Positions 1 through 11,200 of a stretch of 64,000 nt of DNA are shown piece by piece. This DNA is from Ciona savignyi (Eukaryota > Chordata > Ascidiacea > Phlebobranchia > Cionidae). The DNA lies in NCBI GenBank assembly GCA_000149265.1, contig CH003290.1, positions 5,954 to 69,953 of the forward strand, written 5' to 3'. Below the pieces are notes generated by a model, which ran no database searches, was not told where the DNA came from, and saw only the letters and a list, made by a program, of their open reading frames with translations. Made by a program: the position numbers and the translations under genes. How positions within the stretch are numbered: position 1 is the stretch's first letter; each line of letters opens with the position of its first letter.

Positions 1-176
1 TTTACCAATATGGATATCACTAAATGGAATAACTTCTTTACCAATATGGATATCACTAAATGGGATAACTTCTTTACCAATATGGATATCACTAAATGGA
101 ATAACTTCTTTACCAATATGGATATCACTTGAAGGGATAACTTGTATTTACCAAGATAGATATCAAACAGTGGTAT
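1..176. repeat. 36-bp minisatellite
   Basis: Five consecutive copies of a 36-bp unit (first unit 1-36, then 37, 73, 109 and a decayed copy from 145), each with the core TTTACCAATATGGATATCAC. The array starts at or before the window edge, so its true length is unknown. It lies in a downstream intron, or the 3' part, of the minus-strand DCAF5-like gene. Confidence 0.9.
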
Positions 177-657
177 TTATGATGCATTTTATCATAAATA
201 TAATATATACCTTCAATAATGAGGTGCATTTATGTATAAAATTTTTCTCTCTATTGTTACAATAAATTTTCAAACTAATCTTTAAACGCTATTCATGCAG
301 TATTTGCTCTTTTAAATTGTTGTTTAAACAAAAATAATCAAACTGATGTGATAAGCGCCACATTCATAGAATACTTTACTGTCATGGTTAGGTCCAACTT
401 AATTTTTGTTACCAAAGTCTAGGAGCAAACTTATAATTAAAATGTGTAGTTGGTAAAGTAGAGTAGGGCTTTTTATATCAACTAGGTTTATAATCATATG
501 TTATAAAAAATGTAAATCTTGCTAAGATAAGACATATAGTTTAGTTCTGTACTTATCAGGTCAAGAGACATTAAGCTAATTAATTATTTACAATAAAAAC
601 CTATTTTTTTGGTAATTTTACAACCAATTTTTTTTTGTACAATTTACAAAAGCTCAC

Positions 658-3048
658 CTTATATCCAGTAAAGTTATTTTCCCATCTTCCGATGCGGTTA
701 AAAATAGATCTGGGTGCTGGGGTTGGGTGGATATTGTGAATATCGACCCCTCTTTGGATAATTGACAATATTCCGACCCTGTCTCTATGTCATGAACGAT
801 AACCCTTTCATCATTGCCTTCAAAATAAGTTTAAAGCTTAGGCTTTCCCAACGCGTGGTCCCCTTTACTGCATACTCTTCTTAAAATCTTATGTATATTA
901 AATGTAATTTAATTATTTTTTATTAATTTTTTTAATTATATGTAAAATTTGGCAGCCACCACATCTTGCTATACTTACACTAAATAAGTAATTTAATAAT
1001 GAACAAGTTTTATTGACTGTTGTTTTTTCACCAATTTACAAGGTCATGTTACATGTTTTCATTATGGATACAAAAAAAACTTAACTAAGCTGTATAAATA
1101 CTAAGCAATGGGGCTTATTGTGATTGTTCATTTGTGGTAAGTTATGCTTGTTGTTCAATGTGGTTTAATGGTTTACAATGGAAGTCAAGACCAGTTGAGC
1201 GTACAGTTCGATCTTTACCCTGACCACTTTGTGTCGCTGTGTCCTTACAATTTGATCCGACTGGTTAGTCTGGTGGTTTAGTGCATCGTCTTTAGGGTTA
1301 AAGGTACAAAAACTGGTCGCTAGCCATTCAGTTGTGTCCTAGGGCATGGCACTTAACAAACATTGCCGAACCCAGTGGACTAATGGGTTCTATTGAATTA
1401 AAGGATCACGTGGAACATACAAACACACTGCAATAGCTCTGGTAAACCGATGGTGGGTGCGAGTTGATCTGACAATTGCCTGTGTGTTAACCCCCTTGCG
1501 CTTTCCCATTTACGGAGATAAACATGAATATCCTATCATATCCAATGCACTTAACGAAAAACCCAATCCAGTAAATGCTAATCAATTTAATTAAAAGCTA
1601 AAGTTATATTAAACATACTGCTGTAGCTCCAGCATTCTGTTGGCAGTAGGGTATCTCACGATTGCCTAAATTACATGGATCCCAAAAACAATGACTTGTT
1701 TGAACAAAACATGTTGAATAATCACTGAGATGTATCAATTTTTAACCAACCTGCTGAAAGTATGTATTGGTTGTTTGCATTGAAATCCACACAAAATATA
1801 TTCGAAACATGGCAACTGCTCATTTGAGTTGGTTTGTAACTCGGGTTTAATAACGTCTCTCCAATATTCCAAAGCAATATCCTTTTATCATCACCACCTA
1901 AAACATAATACGTTTACATTTATAGTAGGATAGGATAGAAAAGAAAATTTATGTTTAACCCGGTTAATGGTAAAACATGGGCAATTATCGGATCACCTCG
2001 CGCCCACCGTCGAGTTGCCGGAGCTATTGCAATGTGTCGTGCATGATTCATACGTTCCTTCAATTTGGTACAACTCATTAATCGGCTGGGTACAGGCAAT
2101 GTCCGCTAAGTTAAGTGCCTTGTCCAAAGGACACAACCGACTAGCTAGTGACAAGTTTTGAACCCGCAACCCTTCGGTTGAAAGGCGTCGCATTAAACCG
2201 CCAGATTAACCGGTCAGATAGTAGTATCTTTAACCCAAGTATCAACTCATTAATAAAAACCATAAAATAAACAGGAAAGTCATGCATACAACACATACCC
2301 ATCTATGGGGTTGCTCTTTGACAAGTTTGTGCACATGCTATCCCTAGATTTTATCATGTGCAATTTTTAAATTATAATGCGGTAAACTATTTTATATAAT
2401 TGTGTCATGTTGTTAATATGGACAATGTTTATCCAAAATTGTGGACATATGTTTTTGTCAATTGCATTAACATATAATCCCATAACTAAAGTATGTCCAT
2501 TGCCCCTTCAATTAAAATTCCCAGCTCTCCCCCTGTCATGTGAGAAGAACTATGTTGGTGCATCAGATCAGCATACATAAAACATACCGACATGATGATA
2601 ATGTTATTTATCGTCCGACCGGTTAGTCTCTTTCAACTGAAAGGTTGCAGGTGCGAAACGGGTCGCTAGTTAGTCGGTTGTGTACTTGAGATTAGTGTTC
2701 AAGGGAGGGTTTAAATTAGTTTCCGTAATTTTACTGTGCACTTCCTGCTTTTCTTCCTTTTAATATTGCCCGTACAATTGTCATTATTCTTTGTCATTAG
2801 GTAGAAATCGTATACAAAATGAAAAACAACCTTAGCTTACCAGAAGCAAGATATTCCATGTTTTTCTTAGAAAATTCAAGGGCATTAACACATCCAAAAT
2901 GTGAAACAAGTTCCCGTTTGTAAAGATTTTGACACTTTTGAAACCGATTTATTCTAAAAGTACGAGCTAGTCGTTCATCCGCCAAAGTTTGCATAGATTT
3001 AAAATAGGCGTACATGTTACAGCTGGATTGTAAACGCTTTATCTCCAT
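658..3048 (-). CDS. DCAF5: DCAF5-like WD40 protein, N-terminal exons (partial)
   Basis: Three coding exons read on the minus strand: 3048-2841, 1897-1751 and 817-658. Splice phases 1, 1 and 2 join without conflict; the third exon ends at a GTGAGC donor and the gene continues off the left edge. The N-terminal motif QNLYKRELVSHFGCVNALEF is nearly the DCAF5 (WDR22) signature that precedes its first WD repeat. It is followed by WD strands GDDKRILLW, GNDERVIVHD and SEDGKITLLDI. DCAF5 is a substrate receptor for the DDB1-CUL4 ubiquitin ligase (family knowledge). The start is taken as the ATG at 3048; an upstream in-frame TTG, or a start in an earlier exon, cannot be excluded. Two SINE copies lie in the introns. 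The family call is firm; DCAF5 versus a sister WD receptor is less so. Confidence 0.8.
1255..1543 (+). mobile_element. SINE-A copy, near full length
   Basis: Diverged copy of the family defined at 36757-37051, in the DCAF5-like intron between 817 and 1751. It runs from the GACTGGTTAGTCTGGTGG head to the AAACATGAATATCCTATC tail. Confidence 0.85.
1926..2218 (-). mobile_element. SINE-A copy, reverse orientation
   Basis: Starts with AGGATAGGATAG (reverse of the tail) and ends at CCAGATTAACCGGTCAG (reverse of the head). It lies in the DCAF5-like intron 1898-2840. Short open frames at 1967-2193 are inside it and are not genes. Confidence 0.85.
2612..2762 (+). mobile_element. SINE-A head fragment plus MITE-B fragment
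   Basis: 2612-2688 is a SINE-A 5' fragment with an internal deletion. It is followed by 2693-2762, which resembles the right half of the MITE family at 25795-25985 and 36062-36265 (GATTAGTGTTCAAGG then TTTACTGTGCA). Confidence 0.6.
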
Positions 3049-3451
3049 ATTGTTTTTTGCTGGTACCAAAACCTCTGCAAAACGATCGGTCTTTAATCTC
3101 TATCGTGAATTTATTTGTTTTCATATTGATTTCGGGAAAGTCCCAATAAAATTACCTTTTCAAAATTTTACGTTTTAAATGGTTATTATTAATTAGTACC
3201 GTAAAAAATATGGTGAATTTTTATATAAACTAAATTATACATTTTATTTTGTCTCATTTTTTATTAGTACAAAATTACATTTCACGTTTCATTAAATTGG
3301 GTGATCGTGAAACAGGGATATAGATATCTAAAATAAAACGCGCCAGAGTCATTGAAGCAAATCGGCGTTGGCAATACGAAGTTGCTTCTGTCATTTAGCT
3401 TGTATCAGAGGTTGAATTTTCAAGTGATTTTGTATATCTAAGCACATCGCA
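3049..3451. promoter_or_regulatory. Divergent intergenic region DCAF5 / SNRPG
   Basis: About 400 bp separates the start codons of two head-to-head genes, so both promoters must lie here or in 5' UTR introns. I see no convincing TATA box at a usable distance from either start. The region is AT-rich with no identified repeat. Confidence 0.5.
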
Positions 3452-3682
3452 ATGAGTAAAGCCCACCCACCAGAGTTAAAGAAATTCATGGACAAGAAGT
3501 TGGATTTAAAATTAAACGGCGGCCGAAGTATTCAAGGAATATTACGCGGATTTGACCCGTTTATGAATTTAGTTATCGACGAAGGTATTGGAAAGCGTAA
3601 AGATGGATCTGTGGAAAACATTGGGATGGTCGTCGTTCGTGGCAATTCTGTTTTGATGATGGAAGCGGTAGATCGGATATAG
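3452..3682 (+). CDS. SNRPG: Small nuclear ribonucleoprotein G (SmG)
   Basis: Intronless 76-residue ORF, the same length as vertebrate SmG. It begins [20 protein letters not shown] and contains the Sm1 motif around [20 protein letters not shown] and the Sm2 motif [11 protein letters not shown]. SmG is one of seven Sm proteins forming the heptameric ring on the U-rich site of spliceosomal snRNAs; it assembles in the cytoplasm and acts in the nucleus (family knowledge). The ATG at 3452 is fixed by similarity of the first 17 residues. No RNA-binding residue appears lost. An intronless copy could suggest retroposition, but there is no downstream poly(A) tract or flanking repeat and the frame is intact, so it is taken as the functional gene. 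Confidence 0.95.
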   Translation: MSKAHPPELKKFMDKKLDLKLNGGRSIQGILRGFDPFMNLVIDEGIGKRKDGSVENIGMVVVRGNSVLMMEAVDRI

Positions 3683-4225
3683 TAAAAAAACAATATTTTA
3701 TCAAAATCTTTTTATTTGCAAACGATTTTCAGCTACAAACGATGAAAAACAACCAGTCGATCTGGACAAACAATTTCTTGTCCCCGATTTATTATTTACT
3801 ATTTCATCCATGATATAGCAGTTATTACCGTTAATAATTCATGGAAGGAACTTGGTTAAAATACAATCATACCATAAATGTGCATCATGTTTTCTTGTTT
3901 TGCCTTTGCATTTTGAAAATTTGTTGTGCTAAAAATACATTGTTTTAGCTTTCTGTCATTTTAATGTGATGTTTTGATTCAACCTAAGCATGTTTTCACC
4001 CACAAATTATCTTTTTTTAAACAACAGTTATTCAAATGGAAGTAAAGCGTCGAAAAATAATTACTTGGTGATTAATATTACTGAAGTCCTAAATAAACTT
4101 ATTTCTTGAAATGGATTTTTTTTATCAACCATGCTATAGATAGATTAAACAATTACATCTACAAAATAAAAACAAAGCAATAATTTTTGTATATATTTAG
4201 GTGACCGATACCACAATACAAGATA
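3683..4225. other. SNRPG to PAFAH1B spacer
   Basis: 543 bp without coding signal. An ATAAA-containing AT-rich stretch lies near 4090. A splice-acceptor-like site (TTTTTGTATATATTTAG) ends at 4200, 25 bp before the PAFAH1B start codon. It could be the end of a 5' UTR intron or a spliced-leader trans-splice site. Confidence 0.4.
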
Positions 4226-6232
4226 ATGGCTGAATTAAATGTACCAGTTCAAAAAAACAGTGCAGTAATACCAGCTGCGGTAATTGATGTCCAGGGTGAT
4301 GGAAGATGGAATTCACAGCACCGAATATTTTGTGAGCAAGCCAGAAATCAAGATGTTGACATTTTGTTCTTAGGTAGGACTTAAAATAAAAATGCGATTA
4401 GAGAATGACTGGAGCTGGTATGGAAAGTTTGGCTGACCTTTACAATATCTTGCATCTGAAAGACCCATGCTTTCCACACTGGTTTAGGATTTTGTCTAAT
4501 CTTCTTCCTATCTAAGCTGAACATCAATAATAATTTAATAGAAAACGAATATGAAAGTTTTGTTAATCCTGGAATAAAAAAGTGAGCGCCTATAACTTGA
4601 TCTGCATTATGTCCGACAGATTAGTCTGTAAAGTGTGTTGCATAGTTTGGTTTAGTTTATTTTTTGTTTCCACGATGAAAACATAAATCAGGATTTTTGA
4701 AAAAAATTGGAAAACGACAGTCGTAAGAACACGTCTAAAAAACAAGCCATAAATTATTAAAATCCAGTAAAATTAGACGTGGCCGCTAAACGCATTTCAG
4801 CTGAAGGGTTGCAAGTTCGAAACTGGTCACTAGCTAGTCAGATGTGTCTTTGGGAAGGCACTTAACGGACATTGCCTGAACCCAGCGGCTTAATGGGTTC
4901 TACTAAATCGAAGGAACGCATATACATAACACACTGCAATAGCTCTGGTAACCCGATGGTGGACGCGAGGTGATCTGACGATTGCCCGTGTGTAACCCCA
5001 TTGTTTTTTTCCTTTCATGGGGATAAACATGAAATCCTATACTATCCTTCCTATTCTTTTTTATATACAATTCCTGGAAGTGGATTAAGCGTGAGTGTGA
5101 AGTGGACCTTTTGTTTTTCCAGAGTGACCGAAGTATATGAAGATACAACCTCTTTTTTCATGCCCAGGAGACTCCATGTTACGCATGATGTACAACAGCA
5201 ATGCTTGGAGCAAATACCTTCAGCCTTACCGTTGTCTTAACTTCGCAATTGGCGGCGACCAGACGCAACATGTGTTATGGAGATTACAAAACGGAGAGTT
5301 GGACAGTGTGAAAGCTAAATGTGCTGTGGTGTGGTGTGGAACAAATAACAGTGGGAATACTGCTGTAGAGGTGTGTTGTTATGGTCAATCTGTTGTGAAT
5401 TTTGTAAAATCTTGCCTGAATCATGTGGTGTAAAGGTTTCAACAAAAAAACTGTCCGACCGTTAGTCTGGTGGTTTAGTGCGAAGCCTTTCAACCAAAAG
5501 GTTGCAGGTACGAAACTGGTCCCTAACTAACCGGTTGTGTCCTTTGTAAGGCACTTGATGAACATTGCCTGAACCAAGCAAAATAATGGGTTCTTCGTTC
5601 TACCAAATTGAAGGAACGTGTAAATCATACACAACACACTGCAATAGATCCGGTAACCCGACGGTGGACGCGAGGTGATCTGACGATTGCCCGTGTATTA
5701 ACCTCCTTGGTCTTCCCATTCACGGGGTAAACATGAATATCCCATCCTATCTATCAAGCTTCTAACACACAGTTTTTAAACTGAGTAATAAGACTATAAG
5801 TGATGTACTAACCGAATACGCTTTTCGGTCAGACTATAAATAGTCCTGAAATTACATACCACATGCCAACAGACATATATATTTATTTCCTTTATAAACC
5901 TTGTGTTTTAGATAGCTGAAGGTATGCATGCAGTGATAACGTATGTGAGAGAAAAACTAGATTGCTTTGTTTTATTGCTGGCGATTGCTCCAAGAGGAGA
6001 ACAGCCAAACCCGTACAGAAGCAAAATGGAAAAAGCAAATTTGCTGATTCAGCAAAAAATAAACAACCAAGAAAAAGTGGATTATTTGGATGTGGCAAGC
6101 CAGTTTTTGAATAAAAACGGAAAAATTTCTGGTTCAGATTTATATGATTTCTTACACCCCTCTCAAGTTGGTTATGAGAAAATATTATCAATTTTGATCA
6201 AAAAAATTGAGGCACTTAAATTGTTTTCCTAG
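4226..6232 (+). CDS. PAFAH1B2: Platelet-activating factor acetylhydrolase 1B catalytic (alpha) subunit
   Basis: Three exons, 4226-4373, 5168-5370 and 5912-6232, join in phases 1 and 0 to give 223 residues, close to the vertebrate alpha subunits. The enzyme is a cytosolic GDSL/SGNH-type esterase that removes the sn-2 acetyl group of PAF and binds LIS1 (family knowledge). Visible motifs: the nucleophile block GDSM, whose glycine codon is split by intron 1; block II FAIGGDQTQHVLWRL; block III WCGTNN; and the C-terminal Asp/His pair in DLYDFLHP. All catalytic residues are present. The N-terminal DVQGDGRWNSQH matches the family. Intron 1 holds a MITE and a SINE, intron 2 another SINE. A single tunicate gene would be co-orthologous to PAFAH1B2 and PAFAH1B3; the symbol is the nearer match. 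Confidence 0.93.
4637..4789. mobile_element. MITE-C copy
   Basis: About 150 bp, closely similar to 44399-44563. Shared features are a GTTTAGTTTA-like start, CGTTTCCAC.ATGAAAAC, GACAGTCGT.AGAACACGTC and the end TTAGACGTGGCCGCTAAAC. The ends GTTTAG/CTAAAC are short inverted repeats. It abuts the truncated SINE that follows. Confidence 0.7.
4793..5050 (+). mobile_element. SINE-A copy lacking its 5' end
   Basis: In PAFAH1B intron 1. It starts within the box B region (GTTGCAAGTTCGAAACTGG) directly after MITE-C and ends at GGGGATAAACATGAAATCC. Confidence 0.85.
5452..5752 (+). mobile_element. SINE-A copy, full length
   Basis: In PAFAH1B intron 2. It has the head GTCCGACCGTTAGTCTGGTGG and the tail AAACATGAATATCCCATCC. 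Confidence 0.9.
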
Positions 6233-8222
6233 TTTTGCCACTATATGCAGTATTTAAAATGTGTAATTTATTTTTGTCACTATTTGTTTAACGTTATTTG
6301 AAAAAAAACGAGTCTATTCCAGCAAGCATAAACTGATAATCCATAAAAATATTTATTTTTATCATTTTTGTTTTTTAAAGATACGGTATTTAAAGTTGCA
6401 CACACTGTGAAAAACATGGTGTGTCGTGACGACCATATTAATTTAATTGCATAAAATGTTTTTAACTTGTGTTCAATTAATTCATTGTTGTTTCTGTGGT
6501 TAAATTGCACAGCAATTGGTAGGTGTGTGGGGCAGAGAGACAGTGTCCAGCCCATGAAAGGTTTTTGACCGGCCCGAAGACTGTATCTAGCCATACCCTG
6601 TAATTAAGATATTGAATACTATTCATGCAATAATCCGGCCCACCAAGAACTTCATTTTCCCACATCTGGCCCGCCGACTAGAGAAGTTGCCCACCCCTGA
6701 TTTAGGGTATTCATTATAGAATACAATTGATGAGTACTTCAAACAAATGTGCACTTAAAAAATACAATTTACCCAACAGAATGCATTTGCATTTGTAGTA
6801 AGTGGTCTAGAAGTAATCTGAGTTGCCCCTGTGATAATAATGACCCTTTCCTATTCACAGAAATAAACATCCTTAAGCTTTGTTTTATATTCCACTATAT
6901 AACTGATCACAATGCTTTGATGTACAAGTGTCTTTGCACCTTTATCAACACCCTATCATAGTACTTATTTTACTTAGCCATGGCTTTTTAAATAATTTTA
7001 CCCTTTACAAAACATCCTGTGTCCATAAATAAATTAAATTTAGTGACACATTGCCTGTACCCAGTGATTTAATGGATTTAACCAGAAGTTCCTTCATCGA
7101 TTTTACCCAATATAGTTCAAATAACTGGATGACGAGTCCTTTACCCATTTGAAATATGCATCTTGAATTTACTCACTCGTATAATTAAAACATGAATATT
7201 CTATTCATTCTTGCACATCCTTCCAATACATTGTATTAAACACATTCACAAAGCTATACTTTACTTTTTAATGTTTATTTGAAAACTTGGCACATGTTTT
7301 CAACAAATTAAGGCACACATTAATAATAGGAATTGGACTTCAATGGGTAAATTGACGGTATTTGAACAATTTTGATAGTATTAATGTGCAAAATATACAT
7401 TAAGGAATGCTTCAAGTGAAAATTATCGAGTAGAACATTGCCGTTAGGAACTCTTGTAAAAAAATCACACAGTCGGCCCTCTGCATGGTAAAACAATGTT
7501 GTCTAATGACAGATCCCTGGGCTAAAAACTACCATGAAAAGATTCAGGACTTAAGTAATGACAGGTAAATGTATATATGATCAGAAATGTATATATGATG
7601 GATAAGTACTGATCCACAGTAAAAACGTAGCAGCCAATCATATAATTACTAGAATTTTATCAATAATCTAATTATTATTCTGATTAGTCATCAAGTCCAA
7701 TTTCTTTGTTCTGATAATTTGTCTGTTCTCTTTTCACGATGGTTTATTTTTCTATAAACCATTTGGCCTTTTATACAGAGGACCTATTCTAATTTATTTG
7801 GTAGCCTTTAGATGCGTAAGAAAAGTAAAACGTCGTCTTTTACCACCAAGTTTAAATACAACACTGCTACACAGTGTAAGCAGAAGTATTCTTGGTTGAT
7901 CTAGGAAGGTTTCTAAACCTGGAGACAACAATTCAAAAGGTCAGTATAACTTCTGGGACATGTAATTTAAAATATAGAATTGTTAGAAAAAGGTAAATCG
8001 CAAGGTTTGTTGAATGATGTACGTCCAAAACTTGCAAGATATTACATTACAGATATTACATTTAATTGCTTATGTCATTAAAATAAACATAAAAAAATAA
8101 TTTGTCGGTAACTGTAAAACCAGTTGAAGTATCCAATGTTACAATATATTTGCAAGAAGTGATTGATTATCAACATGTTTGGGCATTGGATAAAATTTTC
8201 AGAGGTTAAAAATATTTAAGTA
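6233..8222. other. Convergent intergenic region PAFAH1B / POU2F
   Basis: Both genes end here. Contents: a decayed hAT-type MITE (6541-6699) and a very diverged possible SINE-A remnant (7042-7206). I found no gene. Confidence 0.5.
6541..6699. mobile_element. hAT-type MITE-E, decayed copy
   Basis: The right end reads CTAGAGAAGTTGCCCACCCCTG, a typical hAT terminus. The body (CATACCCTGTAATTAAGATATTG and CTTCATTTTCCCACAT) is shared with 11912-12106 and 31180-31300. The left end is not clear. Confidence 0.65.
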
Positions 8223-11200
8223 TTAACTTGCGGCGCCTGGTTTCGAATCTAATGTGAAATTTGAGTTTGTGCAGCTGTTTACCATACTGGGCATTGTGTG
8301 GTGGGAGTTGTTCATCGCAAAACTTGTGCTGCCAATGTTTAACAGTGAGTTAAGGACTGTAGTAGTAGGTAGGGGTAAGGAGGTATTGTTCGTCTTTGAT
8401 TGAGATTGACCATGGTTTGGCTGAACCCTGTTATTGAACGCCATACTATCCATCTTATTGAGTTGAAACAGGTGGTTTGGGCCAGAGGGACTTGGACCGA
8501 GCTTGTGGTCATGCAGAGACACTGCTTGCTGGATCCCTTTTGATTTTGCTGCAGCCGCTGAGAGAAGAATAGGCGTCTGGTTCGGATTAGACAGAACACC
8601 GTGTCCGAAAACCGCCGGTAGAGAGGCCATCTTCTGACTCTCCTGCTTGATTCTGTTATGCGGGAACGACTTCACAGTAGCGGACGGGTTTAACTCGATG
8701 TTGGAGTTTTGGGGGGTCGGTCGTCGTAGCACGGTGGAGGTAGAAGGCTCGCACTCGGCTTCTGTGAACTTCCACGGCACCGAGTAGCTCGTCGTCGGCG
8801 CCGATATATGCTCAGGTGAGTCGGGTGATGACAACTCCTGCTGTTATTTGAAGGTTAATAAATAAACTCAAATTGAGAAACGTTCAGAATCGGATATACT
8901 TGTTTAAGCCTGGTATTTAAAAATGAATACAGACAAGGAAAAGTTATTTGATTTCAATGTATTTAATGCTCAGAATAGAAGCCCATCCAAACTATACCAG
9001 GGCCAAAAATCCATCAAACTTCAGTAAGAATTCACTCGCGTGTGGAAGCTCACATAAGTAACGCGAGTAAATTGTGAGTACGGGAATAAACGCCCCATGT
9101 GCATAATAAATACGGTCCCAATAATTACGATTTGTTTTTTATTTCCTATTTGCCAGTTGAATAGAAAACAGTCGCCGAAAACATTAACTGGTTCTTTATT
9201 TGCAAGAGTAATTTCACGGTGAGTGTAACTCGCATTACTCGTGCGGATTTTTGGCCCTTTTTTATGTGCAAGCATGTATAATAAAAACGGTTGAATAATG
9301 AGGATGCTATACTTGGTAAGGTTAATTGTCTTTATTACTCAAAAATCTGGTGTGGCATTAACATACTCTAGTCCACCACACTGACAAAAAGAAGCATTTC
9401 AAAAATATAATTTTACACTTTTACAGGGTATAACTTTTCCAAATGTGGTGATGCCTGGTCCATTTAACATAGCTATGGTTATAGAACTGTCCATCGTGTA
9501 AATATAAGAGAATAGATTCACATTTTTAACTCTGGAATTGAATAATATCAAAAGTAAAGTTAGGCCGAAACTCTTGCAGTGTGAGAATAAGTTAGTATTA
9601 CAGTTGATTGATTGGATTCATTTTGGAATGCTTAGTGATTCCCAAAGTGTGGGCCAAATGAAGATTTACCCAGTCCGACCGGTTAGTCTGGTGGTTTAGT
9701 GCGACGCCTTTCAACTGAAAGGTTGCAGATTCAAAACTTGACGCTAGCTAGTCGGTTGTGTCCTTGGGCAAGGCAGCAGATTAATGGGTTCTATTAAATT
9801 GAAGAAACATGTGTATGATTTACAACATACTGCAATAGCTTCGGCAACCCGACGGTGAGCACGAGTGATCTGATGATTTCCCGTGACCCCCTTGGTTTTC
9901 CATTCACGGGAGTAAACATGAAAATACCCTATCCTACTCTGGATTGCTTTTATTTTTAGAAGTGAACTGAAAAATCCTGTGATTGTTATAGAAAGAATTT
10001 TTTTTCACCACAAGGCAGAATGCTAATTCTAGTTTACGTTGCCATTGCAGTTCATTTTCCAACAGAAATTATTCTACTTGACTCACCACATCATGCACTT
10101 GTTGTTCATGCATCGATATTCTCTTTTCCTTCTGCCGCCGGTTGCAGAACCACACCCGTACCACCTCCTTTTCCATATCGCATTCTTCAGCTATCGATTG
10201 TAGCTCTTCCGAAGACGGCTTTGGGTTCTGAAAGATTTATTCCGACCAGTTATTCTAGTGGTTTAGTTCAACACCTTCCAACCAAAAGGTTTCAGGTACG
10301 ATACTGGTCGCTAGCTTGTTGGTTGTGTCCTTGGGCAAGGCACTTTACGGACATTGCCTGCGCCCAGCGGATTAATGGGTTCTACTAAATTGAAGGAATA
10401 TGTGAATCATATACAACACACCGCAATAGCTCCGATAACCCGACAGTAGGCTCGAGGTAATCTGATTACCCGTGTGTTAACCCCCATGCATTTTTCACAT
10501 TTTTTTGGAATCGTCTTGTATAACATGACAAATAAATTTTATAATCTAAACCTATGGTGCAAAATGAAAGTCATATATTGTGGTTCTGTTAAAAAGCCAG
10601 GTGGCCACAATAGAATTGTTTAAAAATCAATAAAAAGGAGAAAATTAGACTTCAATATTTTTATAGAAAATAATTTAGAATTATTTTTCAATTTTGATAA
10701 AAATGGTTAAATATTAAAATGTTTAAACCAAAAAATCAAGACTGGTAAATTAAATCTTTGCCAAGATAACCTGAAAAATCATTACAGTAAAGCGGCAGCT
10801 TCTTTATTTGCAGTAACACACACTAATAATAAACTCGTTGCAAAAACCAAAGCGACCAGGCACAAAAACAAGATAAAAAGGCAATGCGTAATGACATCAC
10901 ATATTATGTAAATTGGATGACGGGAGGTCGCTACAACAGCGTTGTTATTTTTAAGAATTAGGTTATGAAGTATATTTATTGCGTCCAAACCATTATAAAT
11001 CGTCGATCCAACGTCGTGCGCTTCTTTGCGTCGATGCTTGTCCTTTTCTTTCGCTTTCTGCTCATTGTATGGGGGTCGAGGTTGGTTTGGGGGGGTATTA
11101 CCACTGAGTGCCCTGTGGACATTTAAAAACATGTTATGAAATCTTTTTACCAGTACTCGTGAAAATCTAAAAGTAATTAAGCATTTTCTAGTTTAGAATG

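Noticed and set aside
1-176. CRISPR-like array
   Set aside because: Units are contiguous 36-bp repeats with no spacers, in an animal genome.
3452-3682. SNRPG as a processed pseudogene
   Set aside because: Intronless, but there is no frame damage, poly(A) tract or target duplication, and it sits in a normal divergent promoter arrangement.
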